Positions 24,293 through 36,399 of a DNA stretch of 64,000 nt are shown here, piece by piece (the stretch's first letter is position 1; every line of letters begins with the position of its first letter). The notes under the pieces were generated by a model. It saw only the letters and a list, made by a program, of their open reading frames with translations, made no database searches and had not been told where the DNA came from. The DNA lies in contig NMRA01000415.1 of NCBI GenBank assembly GCA_002633005.1, positions 343,556 to 407,555 on the forward strand, given 5' to 3'. Made by a program: the position numbers and the translations under genes. The DNA comes from Phoronis australis (Eukaryota > Phoronida > Phoronidae).

Positions 24293-24505
24293 CTCTGGGC
24301 TCCAAGAACGTCGATGAATTCTAACAAGTCACAAAATCTATAAGACTATTGCAAATTTGTTCAATAGGTAATTCACTTACTGAAAAGCATTATGATTTAC
24401 CTAATGAACATCATATTTGAAAGCAAAGAAAAAGCCATTCCATCATGTGTGGTAAATATCTTTATGTGTACCTAAATTAATTCCCGTTTCATTTTCTAGG
24501 AAACC

Positions 24506-24564
24506 ATGAAGACCGCTGCATTTTTCTTCGCTTTGTTGGTCATCACATCTGTGATTACTACAAC
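24506..24564 (+). CDS. Secreted peptide coding exon 1 (signal peptide)
   Basis: The ATG lies six bases after acceptor TTTTCTAG. There are nineteen codons plus two bases, almost all hydrophobic after Lys2, followed by the consensus donor GTAAGT. Confidence 0.7.
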
Positions 24565-27500
24565 GTAAGTACGACTATCAATTGAATTCTGTAATTTTAT
24601 TCATATGACCTAACTGCGAAGCGATAGATTATTAGCGAATAATAATAACGCTATTTTGTCATTACTGTTGGATGGAGTAGACTCTTTGAAGTTATTTGTT
24701 TTGACACAGCAATGAAACATGGAAATTTGTTGTATTTCTCCCTGCTGTTTACCAGACATTCGCCGAATTCAAAGCCGGTGACTATACATGTACTTTTAAA
24801 TACACTTAAATACGTTGCTGTATAATGCGCAAGGTTTAGCTCAACCAGTGGAAAGTTTGGTTGCGATGTGACAACTTTGAATTTCTGATTCCGTACTGGG
24901 GATAATTTCGGAAAAAGACTCGGCTATAATTGTTCTATAATCAGATTACATCATGAAAGAAGACTACGTTTGAGCTTCCGATCGTATGTCGGTCATTGGT
25001 TAGGTCAGTCATGTACCAAGTTTATACTCAAAACGTTGTGGATAGATTTTGAAAAAGACTTCCAGGAGATGCTCGGAATGAGCAAAGAAGTAAGCGATTA
25101 TATTTTTGAAAAGACGTGGTGCTTTGCGGTCATACAACGGAGGTTTTGATTTGTAAAGGATTGACAAACGTCATTTGGTTATAAGTAATCGGGTGCACGC
25201 TAAAGTCCGCGCAAACGACGTATGTTGAAAGTCGTTAAACATTTATAGCCTTTGAAAACAAACTTTTTTGTATAATAGCGTCGTGGTGAAAACTGCAGTG
25301 CCTTGATGAAGGTTTCCATTCAATTTTTAGTTATTTAAATTGCTCAAACTCAAAAAAATTATGCCAAAAAAGACCAAAAGCAAAACAAAGGCTTTCAAGT
25401 TCTGTGGCGGCCTTAATGGCTTCTGAACAAGACGATCTTAGCAAAACAACTGGGTTTGATAGGAATGACCTACCCTTGAAGGATGGAGCCACTTTATATG
25501 AATTAATAGATAATGTCGAGACCAGGGGCCTTCTCGAAGAGTCTACAACCAAAAGTTGATCTTTTTTCTTTGGCTTCCGGTTAGCTCCCGGGCAGACTAC
25601 AGTTTCCGGTCTTTTGGCTTTTGAGATGTTGACAGAATATTTGAGTTTTAGCCTTAGCCTGATTTCGCAATTCATGCTGCTCCATCTGTTGACTGATGTT
25701 TAACCAAAATACAACTGACTCATCGAGAAGAAGACGACACTGGGCTCATAGTCTTAATGAGAATTGAATACAAACATATTGGATTTGTGGAAAGAAGTTC
25801 ACGAAGGTTAACAATTAGTTTAAGGTGACATTATAGGCGACGACAATATTGTGTCCATGACGAACTCGAACTCACGGCCTCTGCTGTCGCAATTCCACAT
25901 TCTTCTCGAAAGGCTAATACAGGTGTAACTGAGACAATGCAGCAGCTAACCGATTATTTTGAGCCTGTTTAATTGATATGGTCACCGCCTCGATTTTAAT
26001 TATTTCCTATGACTGGAAGCCTTTATAGGAAATAAGCAATTTCTAATAAAATAGCAAAAACATAACTGATTTCCTGTTTTATAGCTGTGGTCAAGCTAAC
26101 GACATTTTTAAAAACGACAATTATTAATACTTTTATCCGGAATGCTTAGGCCACTGTCGAAATAAATGTTATATTTCTAAAACATTTTTATCTCGAAGCT
26201 TAGCTCACTGTCTAAGTTTCAAACATTTTGGGTACTTGTATTACAGAGTTGTAGAGGCTTTTACTGCGAATGTAATGGGTGCAAGAATTGATCGTCGATC
26301 GGAGTCCAACGCCGAAGAGTTCCAGAAACAACTTACAGTGGAAGAGATGAACCAGGAGGCGAAGTAAGCTTAAACTTAATGTTAAAATATATTTGATAAA
26401 GTTGATTCTGAAACGTCTTCTAAGGGAATATCTAGGTCGTACTGATAGATTTTGATTGATTTATGTATGCCTACCAATTCGCCACCCTTCAGTAATCCTA
26501 CGTAGTGATTTCAGTTCATAGCGACATTGAAGTACCGTGCCAGGGACACGCTCGTGAGCTAAAAGCATAATATGTTGGCGTTTTCGTTCAACAAAAGGCA
26601 ACATTTCAGAAATGTGGGATTAAATAGAGATGATTAGAATTCCATGTACTGTAAAGTACTAAAAATAACTGTATCCCTTTGCGTCTAATTTCTGAGAAAT
26701 AGAATAAGTGAACATGAAACCATGTGTTCAGAAGGAAATTCTTGATAATTAGATGTGTAACACAATCATTGCATCGTATTGCCGATACTCTAAAACGTGA
26801 TAGATTCAATTTATCTCACTCGGTCTGTATATAAAAAGGCACAAATCATTGGCCAGTAATCTCTCTAAAGGATTCCTTTGGCAAAATTCAGCGCACAGTA
26901 TCTCAGTTTTTTTTACACACTTTCATTAATAGCTCTGGGCCTGTTCCAACGAACTGACCTAAGTTCATTTTTGACTTAAGTATAAGATTTGTCTTAACTA
27001 CCAAACTTTGAAACTTCCATATTCAGTGAGTTAGTTAAAATTAAGACAAAACTTAAGTCAAACTTAAGATCTTTTTCTTGGATTGGTTTTAAGGCAAATT
27101 TAACTTTTATTTTAAAATTTACTAAAATTTGAGATTTGTCTTAGCTAAGTCAGTTTTGTTGGAACAGGCCCCATGACTGTAGTTGTATACAGTCAATCGG
27201 AGCGCGTAGCGGAAACTGATACGAATCTTCAAGCTAAAAATGTTCAGTTATTAAGTTGTTTACGAAAAATGGAATTTGTTGACCAGTGGTCCAAAAGTCG
27301 TGAATAATATGAAAAATCGGACTTTGTTAACAGGGGTTTAAACCCCAAATCGCTTAGGACTTTTGATCCAACGTATGAGATTTTGTTTTTATTCATTCGT
27401 TCGTTCATTAGAATAGTGATGTATGTTATGTTTCAAGTAATTTTTATGTTTGGCTATTGGCTGTCTAATTGAACAACTAATTTTAAAAGGATACTAAACC

Positions 27501-27845
27501 GTATCTTAGTTCTCTCCCCTGCTAATTCAACATTGATGTCTTACGTGAGTGATAAATGCACATTCAATTAAAATGCATACATGTATTCATTGCGTCGCAG
27601 AATGGTCATTGTGGTTCTTGATTAGTGCACCAAGGCGTAGGCCACACTTTCCCGATTAGCTAGCTTTGTAAGGAAATTTGAAAATTTGGTCCAAACTTTT
27701 CAGTGAGTAAATTAACGAATTGAACTGAACTTTGGGTCGTAGTACGTGTTTACGTGATTGTATTTAACAATGGGACAATATAGAAGTATTTTATATAATT
27801 AGAATGTCAACTATTGGATTATACAAAATCTTTTTCAGAAACTGA
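24506..27845 (+). CDS. Small secreted peptide precursor, about 60 residues
   Basis: Coding exon 1 (24,506-24,564) encodes MKTAAFFFALLVITSVITT and ends at donor GTAAGT. Exon 2 (26,247-26,363) follows TATTACAG. Residues 1-24 form a signal peptide with a likely cut after VVEA. The mature part, about 35 residues, is acidic, lacks cysteine and has an Arg-Arg pair at 36-37. After residue 58 there are two endings: reading through gives Lys-stop, while splicing from GTAAGC (26,364) to the acceptor TTTTTCAG gives exon 3 at 27,839 with Lys-Asn-stop. An AATAAA follows at 27,914. The acceptor TTTTCTAG just before the ATG implies an upstream non-coding exon. I do not recognise the family. A secreted effector, hormone-like or antimicrobial precursor is possible. 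Confidence 0.7.
24565..26246. other. Intron of the secreted-peptide gene
   Basis: 1.68 kb. A 114-codon minus-strand open frame at 25,331-25,675 has no family likeness. No repeat recognised. Confidence 0.5.
26247..26363 (+). CDS. Secreted peptide coding exon 2 (mature region)
   Basis: Completes Thr20 and encodes VVEAFTANVMGARIDRRSES and on to NQEA plus two bases of a lysine codon. It contains the probable signal cleavage site and the RR pair. It ends at GTAAGC, which also contains an in-frame TAA if not spliced. Confidence 0.7.
26364..27838. other. Last intron of the secreted-peptide gene
   Basis: 1.48 kb, containing the MITE-like element at 26,937-27,171 and no other supported feature. Confidence 0.45.
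26937..27171. mobile_element. MITE-like element with GGGCCTGTTCCAAC ends
   Basis: GGGCCTGTTCCAACGAACTG at the left is mirrored by CAGTTTTGTTGGAACAGGCC(C) at the right, with a 14-base exact terminal match and further similarity inwards. It is 235 bp, A/T-rich inside, with many CTTAAG/CTTAA words. Ends of this kind are typical of PIF/Harbinger-like MITEs. No target duplication is evident. Confidence 0.7.
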
Positions 27846-27919
27846 CGGAATGTTACCGAAGTGAAGAAATTGTCTGGACCCGGGTGTAATTTGTTCGGAG
27901 ATATTCCGATTTAAATAAA
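27839..27919 (+). other. Secreted peptide terminal exon with poly(A) signal
   Basis: The acceptor TTTTTCAG at 27,838 opens an exon that, in phase, gives Lys-Asn-stop. AATAAA at 27,914-27,919 would end the transcript shortly after. The exon call rests only on splice consensus, phase and the signal. Confidence 0.45.
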
Positions 27920-30900
27920 GTTATAGGCTTGCTGGAAGACTGAGTTGTATTTTTTACTGAAAGAAAAGCATTCACTGATGTTATGTAACCACTAGTATTA
28001 GCCAGACATGCCATATATAAATACATTAGTCCATACAAGGAAACATACTAAAATATGATGTAACAGGTTGTATTTAGATTTCTAGCAAAATATATGAATC
28101 TTTGATTTAAAGAACACATCAGAATCATGAATAGCAAAATGAACAATAAAGGGGTTAGTAGAAACAGATAGTCGACATAAAACGAAAAATGAGGTTACAA
28201 AGAGTAGCTTTGCATCGATGAAAGTAAAAAACTAGACGGTAGATAACAATTGAACCCAATGGAAATGAAACTAGTGTAGCGTAGACTTCATATGATGTGA
28301 GGAACTTACGTAGAAATTCTAATGTTAAAGATGTATTTCAACGCTTAGCAGGCTAAAAAGCGAAAATTAAATTAGGCCTTTTCCTCTCCTAGTATTGCTT
28401 ATCATGATAAGATTCTATTACCATTGGTAACAAGAATATCGAAACCCTCCGAAAGAGAAGAATACACTTCAGAGTTTACTAGGATTGGCCGATCCTAAAA
28501 CTGCGTATCAAAAATGCGCATAAACAAAATGCCTGTAGCTTGAGTTGCCGACTTATTCGACACTAATTCTAGATCGAATGAGTGTGGTAATGTTTTTTAA
28601 CTCGCAAAGCGTTTCGATGAAGAATTCAATATTAACAGCTAAACGTTCGAATTGCAGCTTTAAACTTTTTCGTACTGAACCAGTCGCTAATTACTCTATA
28701 TTAAATTGTTTCTTCAAATTTCACGCTCAACTAAGATAAATTTAGAAATATTTTCACTTTTTTTGTTTCTTCAATGTAACCTATGAAAATATTAAAATCC
28801 ATATCGCGCCCTTATAACCGCCCATGTCGCTATAAGCACCCCCCACGCGTTTTCAGACTTTTTAAAAATAAACGTGTACGTGCGAAAAAATGCCTTACCT
28901 ACAGTCCTAAAATTATACAGTAACGTCTTCAATTTATCAATAATAACCGACAGACCTTAAAAAATCATTGTGCGTGGAGTTTGTAGACCACTAACCTCGC
29001 CGCTACACTTATAATTCGTAGTTAGTGGTCGTTAAATTTGTTTGGATTGTTACGCGTACTTTTGTTTATTATCTTAAAATAGCATTGGTGTTTAATTCCT
29101 GTTATGTCGAGGGGTCGAACCAATTTTATTTCGTTTTGAATTTTTTCGTTGGTTTTGAAAAAGTACTTTGCCATCACCGGAACCATAATGCGTCCTACTC
29201 AATAAAAATCAAAAAGTGTCAAAATCGGGGAAAGCACTGTAAAGTTATTGCAATTTTGTAGCGAAATTTGGGTCAATTTGTTTGTATCGGGTTAGCCATC
29301 TTGGACGACAGCGGGATAAGTTACGAGTTTAAAACTTTGTGCAAATTGTTTTCACCTACAATTTGAAAACAGTGAAATTTAGTGAGACACATCTTTACTT
29401 ACTATTCTGCACGATTTAACAGTTTTCACCAAATTTCAGCCTCGTAGTTGTTACTTATTAAATGATAAATGTGCTCACAATTCCCGTTGGACTTCGTCTC
29501 ATTTCTGCCGGCACCGGCCGGTGACTTTTGCTAAACTGAAAGGCATGTTCAACCGGTTACTTTGCAATTTGTGAAGATATAACGTTGATACGTTTTGTCA
29601 AACTTTGCTATAAGAAAGGAACTTTGTTCAAGTTCCGTGTTTTTGTGCAAAAATGTAAGGTTTATTCGAAATATTTTACTGCGAATTTCACATTGAGGTG
29701 ATCTTATACTAAGCTAAATAAATAGTTGAAACAATTTTGAAGTGTTTTTTTAAATGTCAACTGCTGTTCAAGGCTTGATTAGGTGTCACAAAATGATTCA
29801 TATTTTTCTAAATTTTAAGTCTAAATCGCTTTGAATTCATTTTGTAACTTGTGGCTTTGAATTCTTAATTCCGGTTATCAAGTCAACAATATGAAGGTTC
29901 TTAATTAGAGAAATAAGCTATGTTGGATTGTGAAGCTTCAAACCTCCAGTTCAATGATTGAGTGACCAAAGCATGATATAATTAGCTTGCCATCAATAAT
30001 ATGTTCACTTGCATCTTCAGGCAACATTTCTTGATACCTTGAGTTTACTATTATTTCATTAGGTTAATACATAAATACATGTACATGTATAAAAAAATCA
30101 TACGTCAGTTCAAATCCAAGTTCACTGGAAGTTTTTCATTTCTTGGGTTCTTGCAATTCTGTCATTGACACTGCCACTTCCAGTCAAATTACAATTACTG
30201 ATGTGGTTTAGTTGTAAGGTCATTTCCTTCATACTCACTGCTTAATAAATATATAGAATTTTGTACTGAACGTGTCATACTTATGTGCTCGAATGAACCC
30301 CGTATTTGGAGAAATGGGAAAAGGTCTGCCTTAGTCAGAGAAGCAAGAACACCGAAAAAAGTAGAAAACGAGACAAAAGTCCACTAGAAGGCAGGAAGAA
30401 CCAAAATTTGGCGTCTGCATTTCGTACCTCTGAACATTCCCAATTAATGTTATAGTAAAAGATACACATTCTGAAAATTCAAGCCAACCATTTTTTAGGC
30501 TTGTTGCGCTCATGTAAAGTCTGGACAATACTCTCTTGAATGCCAACAACTTTGCTTAGTTTGCCAGATGACCCCAAGTTCTAAATAAACCTCGTTTGAG
30601 CGAGCGTTGTTGCCAGGGACGAGGTAGGCCTCAGGTTAGCTTTGGCGCAAAGCTGTATACTAAAAGGCTGTATTTTGACGACAGTCTTCATACTGTTAGG
30701 TGGCACAGGGGCTAGCTAACGTAAGGGTTGCCGCGACAGTGAGACACAGGACTAACCAGCCAGTACTTTAATTCAAGTGTCTGAAATTACCTGTCTATGT
30801 ATATGGAATAAATGATTCGAACCTTTTACTGCGATAAAACAGCTGACAACTGCATGCCTTTACCGTTCGCCAGTGTCTGGTCTCGGTCCGCACGGGGTCC

Positions 30901-31089
30901 GATCGGCTGCCAGTCCGGCAAAAAAAATCTGTCAAAATTTATTTGCCACATTTCGTCAGCAATTTCGATACAATTATATTCTGATTTCATTAACGTTAAC
31001 GCGCTCTGTCGATTACCTTATCCGCGTTTGCAGGCTGGTAACAGACACTGCTCCAGTCGTACAGACGGGGTATACTTAGCCTGGGTTCC
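27920..31089. other. Intergenic sequence
   Basis: No gene supported. Small items are the palindrome CACCGGCCGGTG near 29,512, an inverted pair ACCACTAAC / GTTAGTGGT at about 28,988-29,030, TACATGTACATGTA near 30,078, and a stretch at about 29,540-29,590 (CTGAAAGGC...CAACCGG) resembling 37,715-37,760. Confidence 0.45.
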
Positions 31090-33195
31090 TGAATGAACTG
31101 TGAAGTGTTAACAAGTATTAACATTGGAAGTGACCAAAGAATGGTTAGAGCAAAAATAAGAATCAACAGCATACTACTAAGGATTAAAAGAATGCAAAGA
31201 CTGAGACCATTCAAGGCAAACACAGAACGCATGGAACAATGCAAAGAGGAATTTCAACTGACACTAAAAAGAGATTTCAAGCCTTAGAAGAAGGGACTCA
31301 ATCAATAGAAACTTTTAACAAAATCCTAACAGAAGAAATCAAGATCCTACATGAGAAAAAAGGAAAGACAAGCACAATCCATCACAAGAAGACATTAAAA
31401 TTCAACAGATGGGCACAAAAAGAAAAGAACTGTACAAGATGGACAAAACGACAGAAAGAGAAAGAATAGAATACAGTGAACTTCAAAAATCTGTGAAAAA
31501 CGTAAGAGAAATAGAGCCCGACGAAAAAGAACAAAGACGATAATGGGCACAATTGAAAAAGGAAAAGGACCAAAAGAAATCTACAAGCAAGGAAATAAAA
31601 AGAAGATATCAAAAATGCGAAACCCTAACGGAGAAATAACAAACATCAGAGAACAAAAATACTCAAAATTTTATATGAGAAAACGATGAATCCACCAGAA
31701 AAGATGGGAGCCAGGAATCTAGACATAGAACAAGTACCACCTTTCACTGAGGAGGAAGTAGAACATACCCTCAGAATGATGAAGAAAAGAATAGCACCAG
31801 GAAATGATAATATTACAAGCGATAAAATTTCGGCAGGAGGACAAGAACCAATCAAATACTGGACAAAAGCATTCAATGTAATTCTAAGTACCCATAACAT
31901 CCCAGAATGCTGGAAATAAGCAAAAATAATACTATTTTTAAAAAAGGAGACCGAAGTGACATAAAGAACTATAGACCTACAAGCTTAGTCGCTCATACAT
32001 ACAAACTGTTCACAAGGCTATTACAGAACAGAATGGAGAAACAACTGGAAGAAAATCAACCCCATTGAACAAGCAAGGTTTAGAAAGAGCTACTCAGCAA
32101 CAGACCATCTACAATTGAAAAATGTAACGAATTTAACCTGCCACTGTGTGTTGGTTTCATAGACTATGAAAAGGCTTTTGATTCAACTGGACACTTTGCC
32201 ATCACTGAAGCCCTAAAAAACATCAACATAAATGAAACATTTGTAAAACTGCTGCAATATATATAAATATGCCACCGCCAGAATACACATCGACAACCAC
32301 GTCTCTGAAACGTTCAACATAGAGAGAGAAGTTAGACAGGGAGACCCAATTTCACCTAAACTGTTTACCATGACAATTGAAGAAGTCTTCAAATCTTCAG
32401 ACCTTCAAAGGGGAGTAAACATAGACGGAGACCATCTAATACACCTGAGATTTGCAGATGATGCTGCTTTGTTCACAGAAGACATAATACCATTAGAAAC
32501 AAATTTAAATACTGAATGAAGAAAGCAACAATGTCGGATTAAAGATACACAAGATCAAGACAAAGTACGTGACAAATTTTGAAACACATGAACAAGTAAT
32601 AGTGGAGAGCAAGATCATTGAAGAGTCACACAATATAAACACCTGGGACAAACTATACAAATTGGAAATCTTATGACCAATGAAATACAAATCCGAATAA
32701 GAGCTGGATGGGGTTGCTTTGGAAAAACAGAGAAATATTCCAAGATAAGAATATACCCATATGCTTGAAAAAAATATTCGACCAGTGCATCATACCCACA
32801 ATCACCTATGAATGCCAAACATGGACCTTACCAAAATAGACAATTGCCAAGCTAAGAACAACACAGAGAGAAATGGAGAGAAAATGCTTGGAATAAAGCT
32901 ACTAGACAGGGATCCACACACAGGGATAAGGGAACAAACAGGAGTTATGGATATAATCAAGACAATTCTGAAATTGAAATGGAGGTTGGGCGGACACGTC
33001 GCCAGAGCACAGGACAACGGATGGACAAAAAGATGCACAGAGTGGCAACCCAGATATGGAAAGAGATCAAGAGGACGGTCCCAAGCCAGATGGAGAGATG
33101 ACGTTGTGAAGACGAGAGGCACGACGCGAATGAGAGCGGCAAGAGACAAAACAAATTGGAAGGCATTGTCGGAGGGCTACATCCTGCAGTAGATG
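31090..33195 (+). pseudogene. 5'-truncated LINE, endonuclease tail to reverse transcriptase
   Basis: Translation in shifting frames shows IGSDQRMVRAKIRINS (the SDH end of an APE-type endonuclease with His changed to Gln), then PPFTEEEVEHTLRMMKKRIAPG, NYRP.SLV, FIDYEKAFDS (motif A, 32,162-32,185), VRQGDPISPKLF and HLRFADDAALF (catalytic FADD at 32,451-32,462). It ends in a basic tail, GHVARAQDNGWTKR...SRGRSQARWRDD. This is the gene order of a non-LTR retrotransposon ORF2. Stops and frameshifts break it in many places. Similar proteins are often labelled craniofacial development protein 2-like. I do not assign a clade. Confidence 0.85.
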
Positions 33196-33659
33196 GACAA
33201 TGCCTAGAGTCAGTAAGTGAGAGTCAGAGTCAATATGACTTCACCGGAAGAGGGGCAAAACCGCCACATTGCTCTTTTTTGTCCCGAGTCTTTGCTACAC
33301 ACACTAAATCTTACTGGAGATATTATGGTGAATTTTACGCTTAAAACGTTAACACAACTTGTGAGATGGTAGATGGATCGTAGAATAATTGTGGATGGAC
33401 GAAGAAAATGTGAACTTGTTATGTTGTGCGAAGCTGTGAACCGACTGAAATTGGAAGTCAACTCGGTCTAGGCCTGAATGACGCAGGAATACATGGGCAA
33501 TAGTATATCCCCATAAAATGTTGCTCACTTCAAAATGCAGCAAACAAAATCAAATGAAACATTCATGTGTGTCCATGGAGTTATAGTTAACACATAGCCT
33601 GACTCTGGATACAATTTAGTCCACACATAACTTGTACATAATCATGAAGTCCTCGAGGT
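33196..33659. other. Flank after LINE
   Basis: Possibly the LINE 3' untranslated part. No gene recognised. Confidence 0.35.
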
Positions 33660-34440
33660 TTGATCGCTCGAGTTTCTCTCACCGAGCGCCATTTTGAGGA
33701 AGTTACGTGAAATCACGCCTGTTGATGAACAAATAATCCAAGGGACACAAATCTTAAAAATTTCACTTGATATTTTCTCATGCTATTTTGAAAGTGTCAC
33801 GCGTCAGGTCTCGCGCTGAGCTCAGTCTCGCGCTAGCCTTTGCCTCATACTCACCTGACTCAGTTGAACCACTTTGTGGTTATCGCGCGAGTGTCAAAGT
33901 TAACAGTAACCACAGAGTGGAGTTGGAATTCTTCGCCAAAGTCACCTGAATTCCAAGAGCTATGCTTCATCGAAGATTTGTGTGGAAGCAGAAAGGATCA
34001 CTGAAGACAGTAAACGCCTTTAACATTGTAGGTGATAATTTTAGTTGTAGAATATATTTTTACGAGGTGAAAACATAATGGGATTTCGCCTACCGCCCGT
34101 TTAAAAACACGGGACGAAATTAATGCAGAACGCGATGGAACATATTGTTTCGCGAGTTTCATTTGCCATAACAGCAATGCTTGTTGGGCATTTTTCGAAC
34201 TAAACGGTTAAAAACTCGAAGAAAATAACACAATACACTCTGCTACCTTATTGTGCAAATGGTCAAACAACAAGCTTTTGCCCCACTTCCCGTGACGTCA
34301 TAGTTAAGTCTCACATAATATCGCGTTATTGTTTTAAACTAGCAAAAGGACTACTGTACTTCCGGGTTAGCGGTAAGTTCAAAATGGCGCTGAGTTCTTC
34401 GGGTTCGAATCGTGAGTAACGCGTTGATTTAAACTTTATT
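33660..34440. promoter_or_regulatory. Candidate divergent promoter region
   Basis: On the minus strand, CAAAATGGCGCTCG is followed by donor GTGAGA (ATG at 33,692). On the plus strand, CAAAATGGCGCTGAG lies at 34,380 with donor GTGAGT at 34,412. Each has a GGAA-type ETS core close upstream, the best being ACTTCCGGGT at 34,358-34,367. CpG-rich words such as TCTCGCGC and CACGCGTC occur between. ATGGCG within a YY1-like context plus ETS sites is typical of broadly expressed animal genes. No downstream exons were identified on either side. Confidence 0.3.
34384..34411 (+). CDS. Possible first coding exon of an unidentified gene
   Basis: ATG GCG CTG AGT TCT TCG encodes MALSSSGSN before the donor GTGAGT. 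The ETS-like ACTTCCGGGT site is 17-26 bases upstream of the ATG. The peptide is too short to identify and the partner exon is unknown. It could be chance. Confidence 0.25.
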
Positions 34441-34639
34441 CAGTTACGAATTGTGTATTAGTTTATGGGGTAGGTACGTCTTGGATCCTAATGACATCTT
34501 CTGACCATGAGCTAACAGCTTGTGCTTCTTGGACTTTAAGGCACGGCGGAAGTTTGAAGTGTATGGTCACGGCTAATTACCGACATACATGTATGTATCG
34601 ACCATGTAATTTCATTGGCGTCTACAGTCCAAAACAGGA

Positions 34640-36350
34640 AAAATGAAAACATTTTCGATACTTGTAACATTTGCTGATATGAAGAAAGCATTGGACAGTG
34701 TAGATAGAGATACATGTATATTTGTCTATAAACTTCTATTAAATAATATTGACGGTCATACGAACATTTATAATGCGATAAAAGGTATTTATGCCGATCC
34801 TGTGGCTCATGTCCAGATTTTTAAAAACTTTCACTGTTCCCTATATGTTTTGGTGTACGTCATGGGGAAACGCTTTCTCCGACTCATTTAGTCTTTTTAT
34901 AAATGACTTTGCTGATGAACTGAATCTGTTCAACCGTGATACATGTCTCTCTATAGGAAAAAATGTACGTGTAATAAGGCACTTGTTGTATTCTGACGAC
35001 ATTGCTTTACTCTAGTCACGTGATCGTGATATGCAGGCCATACTGGATCCTTTGCCCATTTGGTGTAAACAATGCAGGACCGAGATGAATTTGAGTAAAC
35101 TAAAGTTATGCATTTTCGTAAGCCCCGTGCGAGGCGGACTAACTTTTTCTTCAATTATGCGAACAACCTGCTCTCTGTTGTAAGTCAGCATAGATAATTA
35201 GATGTCCTTCTGGATGAACATTTTGCAATTTAAAATAGCCGCTGCCGCAGTAGCAGCATCTGGTGGCCGTGCAGTTGGCGCTATGGTATCTAAATTCAAG
35301 CGCATGCGTGGTATTGTGTTCAATATATACATACACCACATTATGTGATATGTGTGTTATACCGACGCTTGATTATTGCGCTGGTGTTAGGAGGGCAGGA
35401 CTATTTCCTCCGTGTGTTACAATCCAAAATCGGGTCTTCCGATACTTTCTTGGGGTTCAAAAATTTACTCCAATCAAGGCGAGATATGGGGTGGAAACCT
35501 AGTACAGTTCGTACGAAACTGTACATTACATCTCTGGAATAGACTTATTGCATGCCTGATAATCGTCTCAAAAATATTAAGTACATGTATTTTACTGGGA
35601 CCTCACGTACAGAAAGGATAATTGGTCGAAAAGTGCTTTTCAAAATTTTACTGAGGTTGATCAGATTGAAGCATTTTATTAAAAGTCAGCTTGTGATCTA
35701 GAAAATGCCATAACGAGAATCTTTTCGAGTCTGAATGCAGGATGGAAATTTTTGCGCAAACCCAACTAAGAACATGTAAATTATGTAAAAAATTATCAAA
35801 CAGAAGTTTATTTAAAATAAGCATGTCTAGACTGGAGAAAATAAATCCCCTTTTCTCAATTTAGATATGGATTACTGCCACTGAAAGTGGAAACAAGCGT
35901 TTCGATGAGCATTTGTGAGATTGTTGCACTGCCTCATACGTAGATTATGAAATAAATACATTTCCTTTGCTCGTGTGATCTCTACAGTGCTCTCAGAACC
36001 GGGCGATTGGCAGAGGTCATGTTGGTCTGCCCTTCATTTGGTGAGCTAGAAATTCCAAAGCAGTTTTTTTTTTCCTAATGACTAACACCACTGTGTGTAA
36101 ATTATTTAGAAACTTATTAATAATGCATTTCATTTCTCAGGCGAAAACAGTTGCTATTTTCAATTTAATTTGTAATGATTGGGAAGGTGAGTGTGATCAT
36201 CCCTTCTTTTCTTTTGGTCATTTTCTATTTGTATGCGTTACCTTTTGTGTATTTTCGCTTTGAAATTGTGACTTATAATCCCAAGTTTTGGCTGGGTAGC
36301 AATTACTACAGCTCAATGAAATGAGTGATGGATTGACTGATTGATTGAAA
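34640..36350 (+). pseudogene. CR1/L2-like LINE fragment
   Basis: TFADMKKALDSVDRD (reverse-transcriptase motif A), then KLLLNNIDG..IYNAIKGIYADPVAHVQI, FSLFINDFADELN, and LYSDDIALL at the catalytic box (34,989-35,000; YSDD where YADD is usual). After that come MNLSKLKVMHFR, PTLDYCAGV and a decayed C-terminal part up to about 35.95 kb. The end at about 36,330 has GATTGACTGATTGATTGA, a simple-repeat tail often seen in CR1/L2-type elements. Stops and frameshifts are frequent and the 5' half is missing. Confidence 0.8.
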
Positions 36351-36399
36351 CTAAAAACGACTTTCCTATCAAGTTCTCAGAAAAAAGACGATCTGTACG

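Noticed and set aside
25331-25675. Minus-strand open frame of 114 codons inside the peptide-gene intron.
   Set aside because: Basic and serine-rich but with no motif, splice partners or homology that I recognise.
34398-34414. GGGTTCGAATC resembling a tRNA B box.
   Set aside because: There is no matching A box at tRNA spacing and no cloverleaf. It is better explained by the ATGGCG exon reading.
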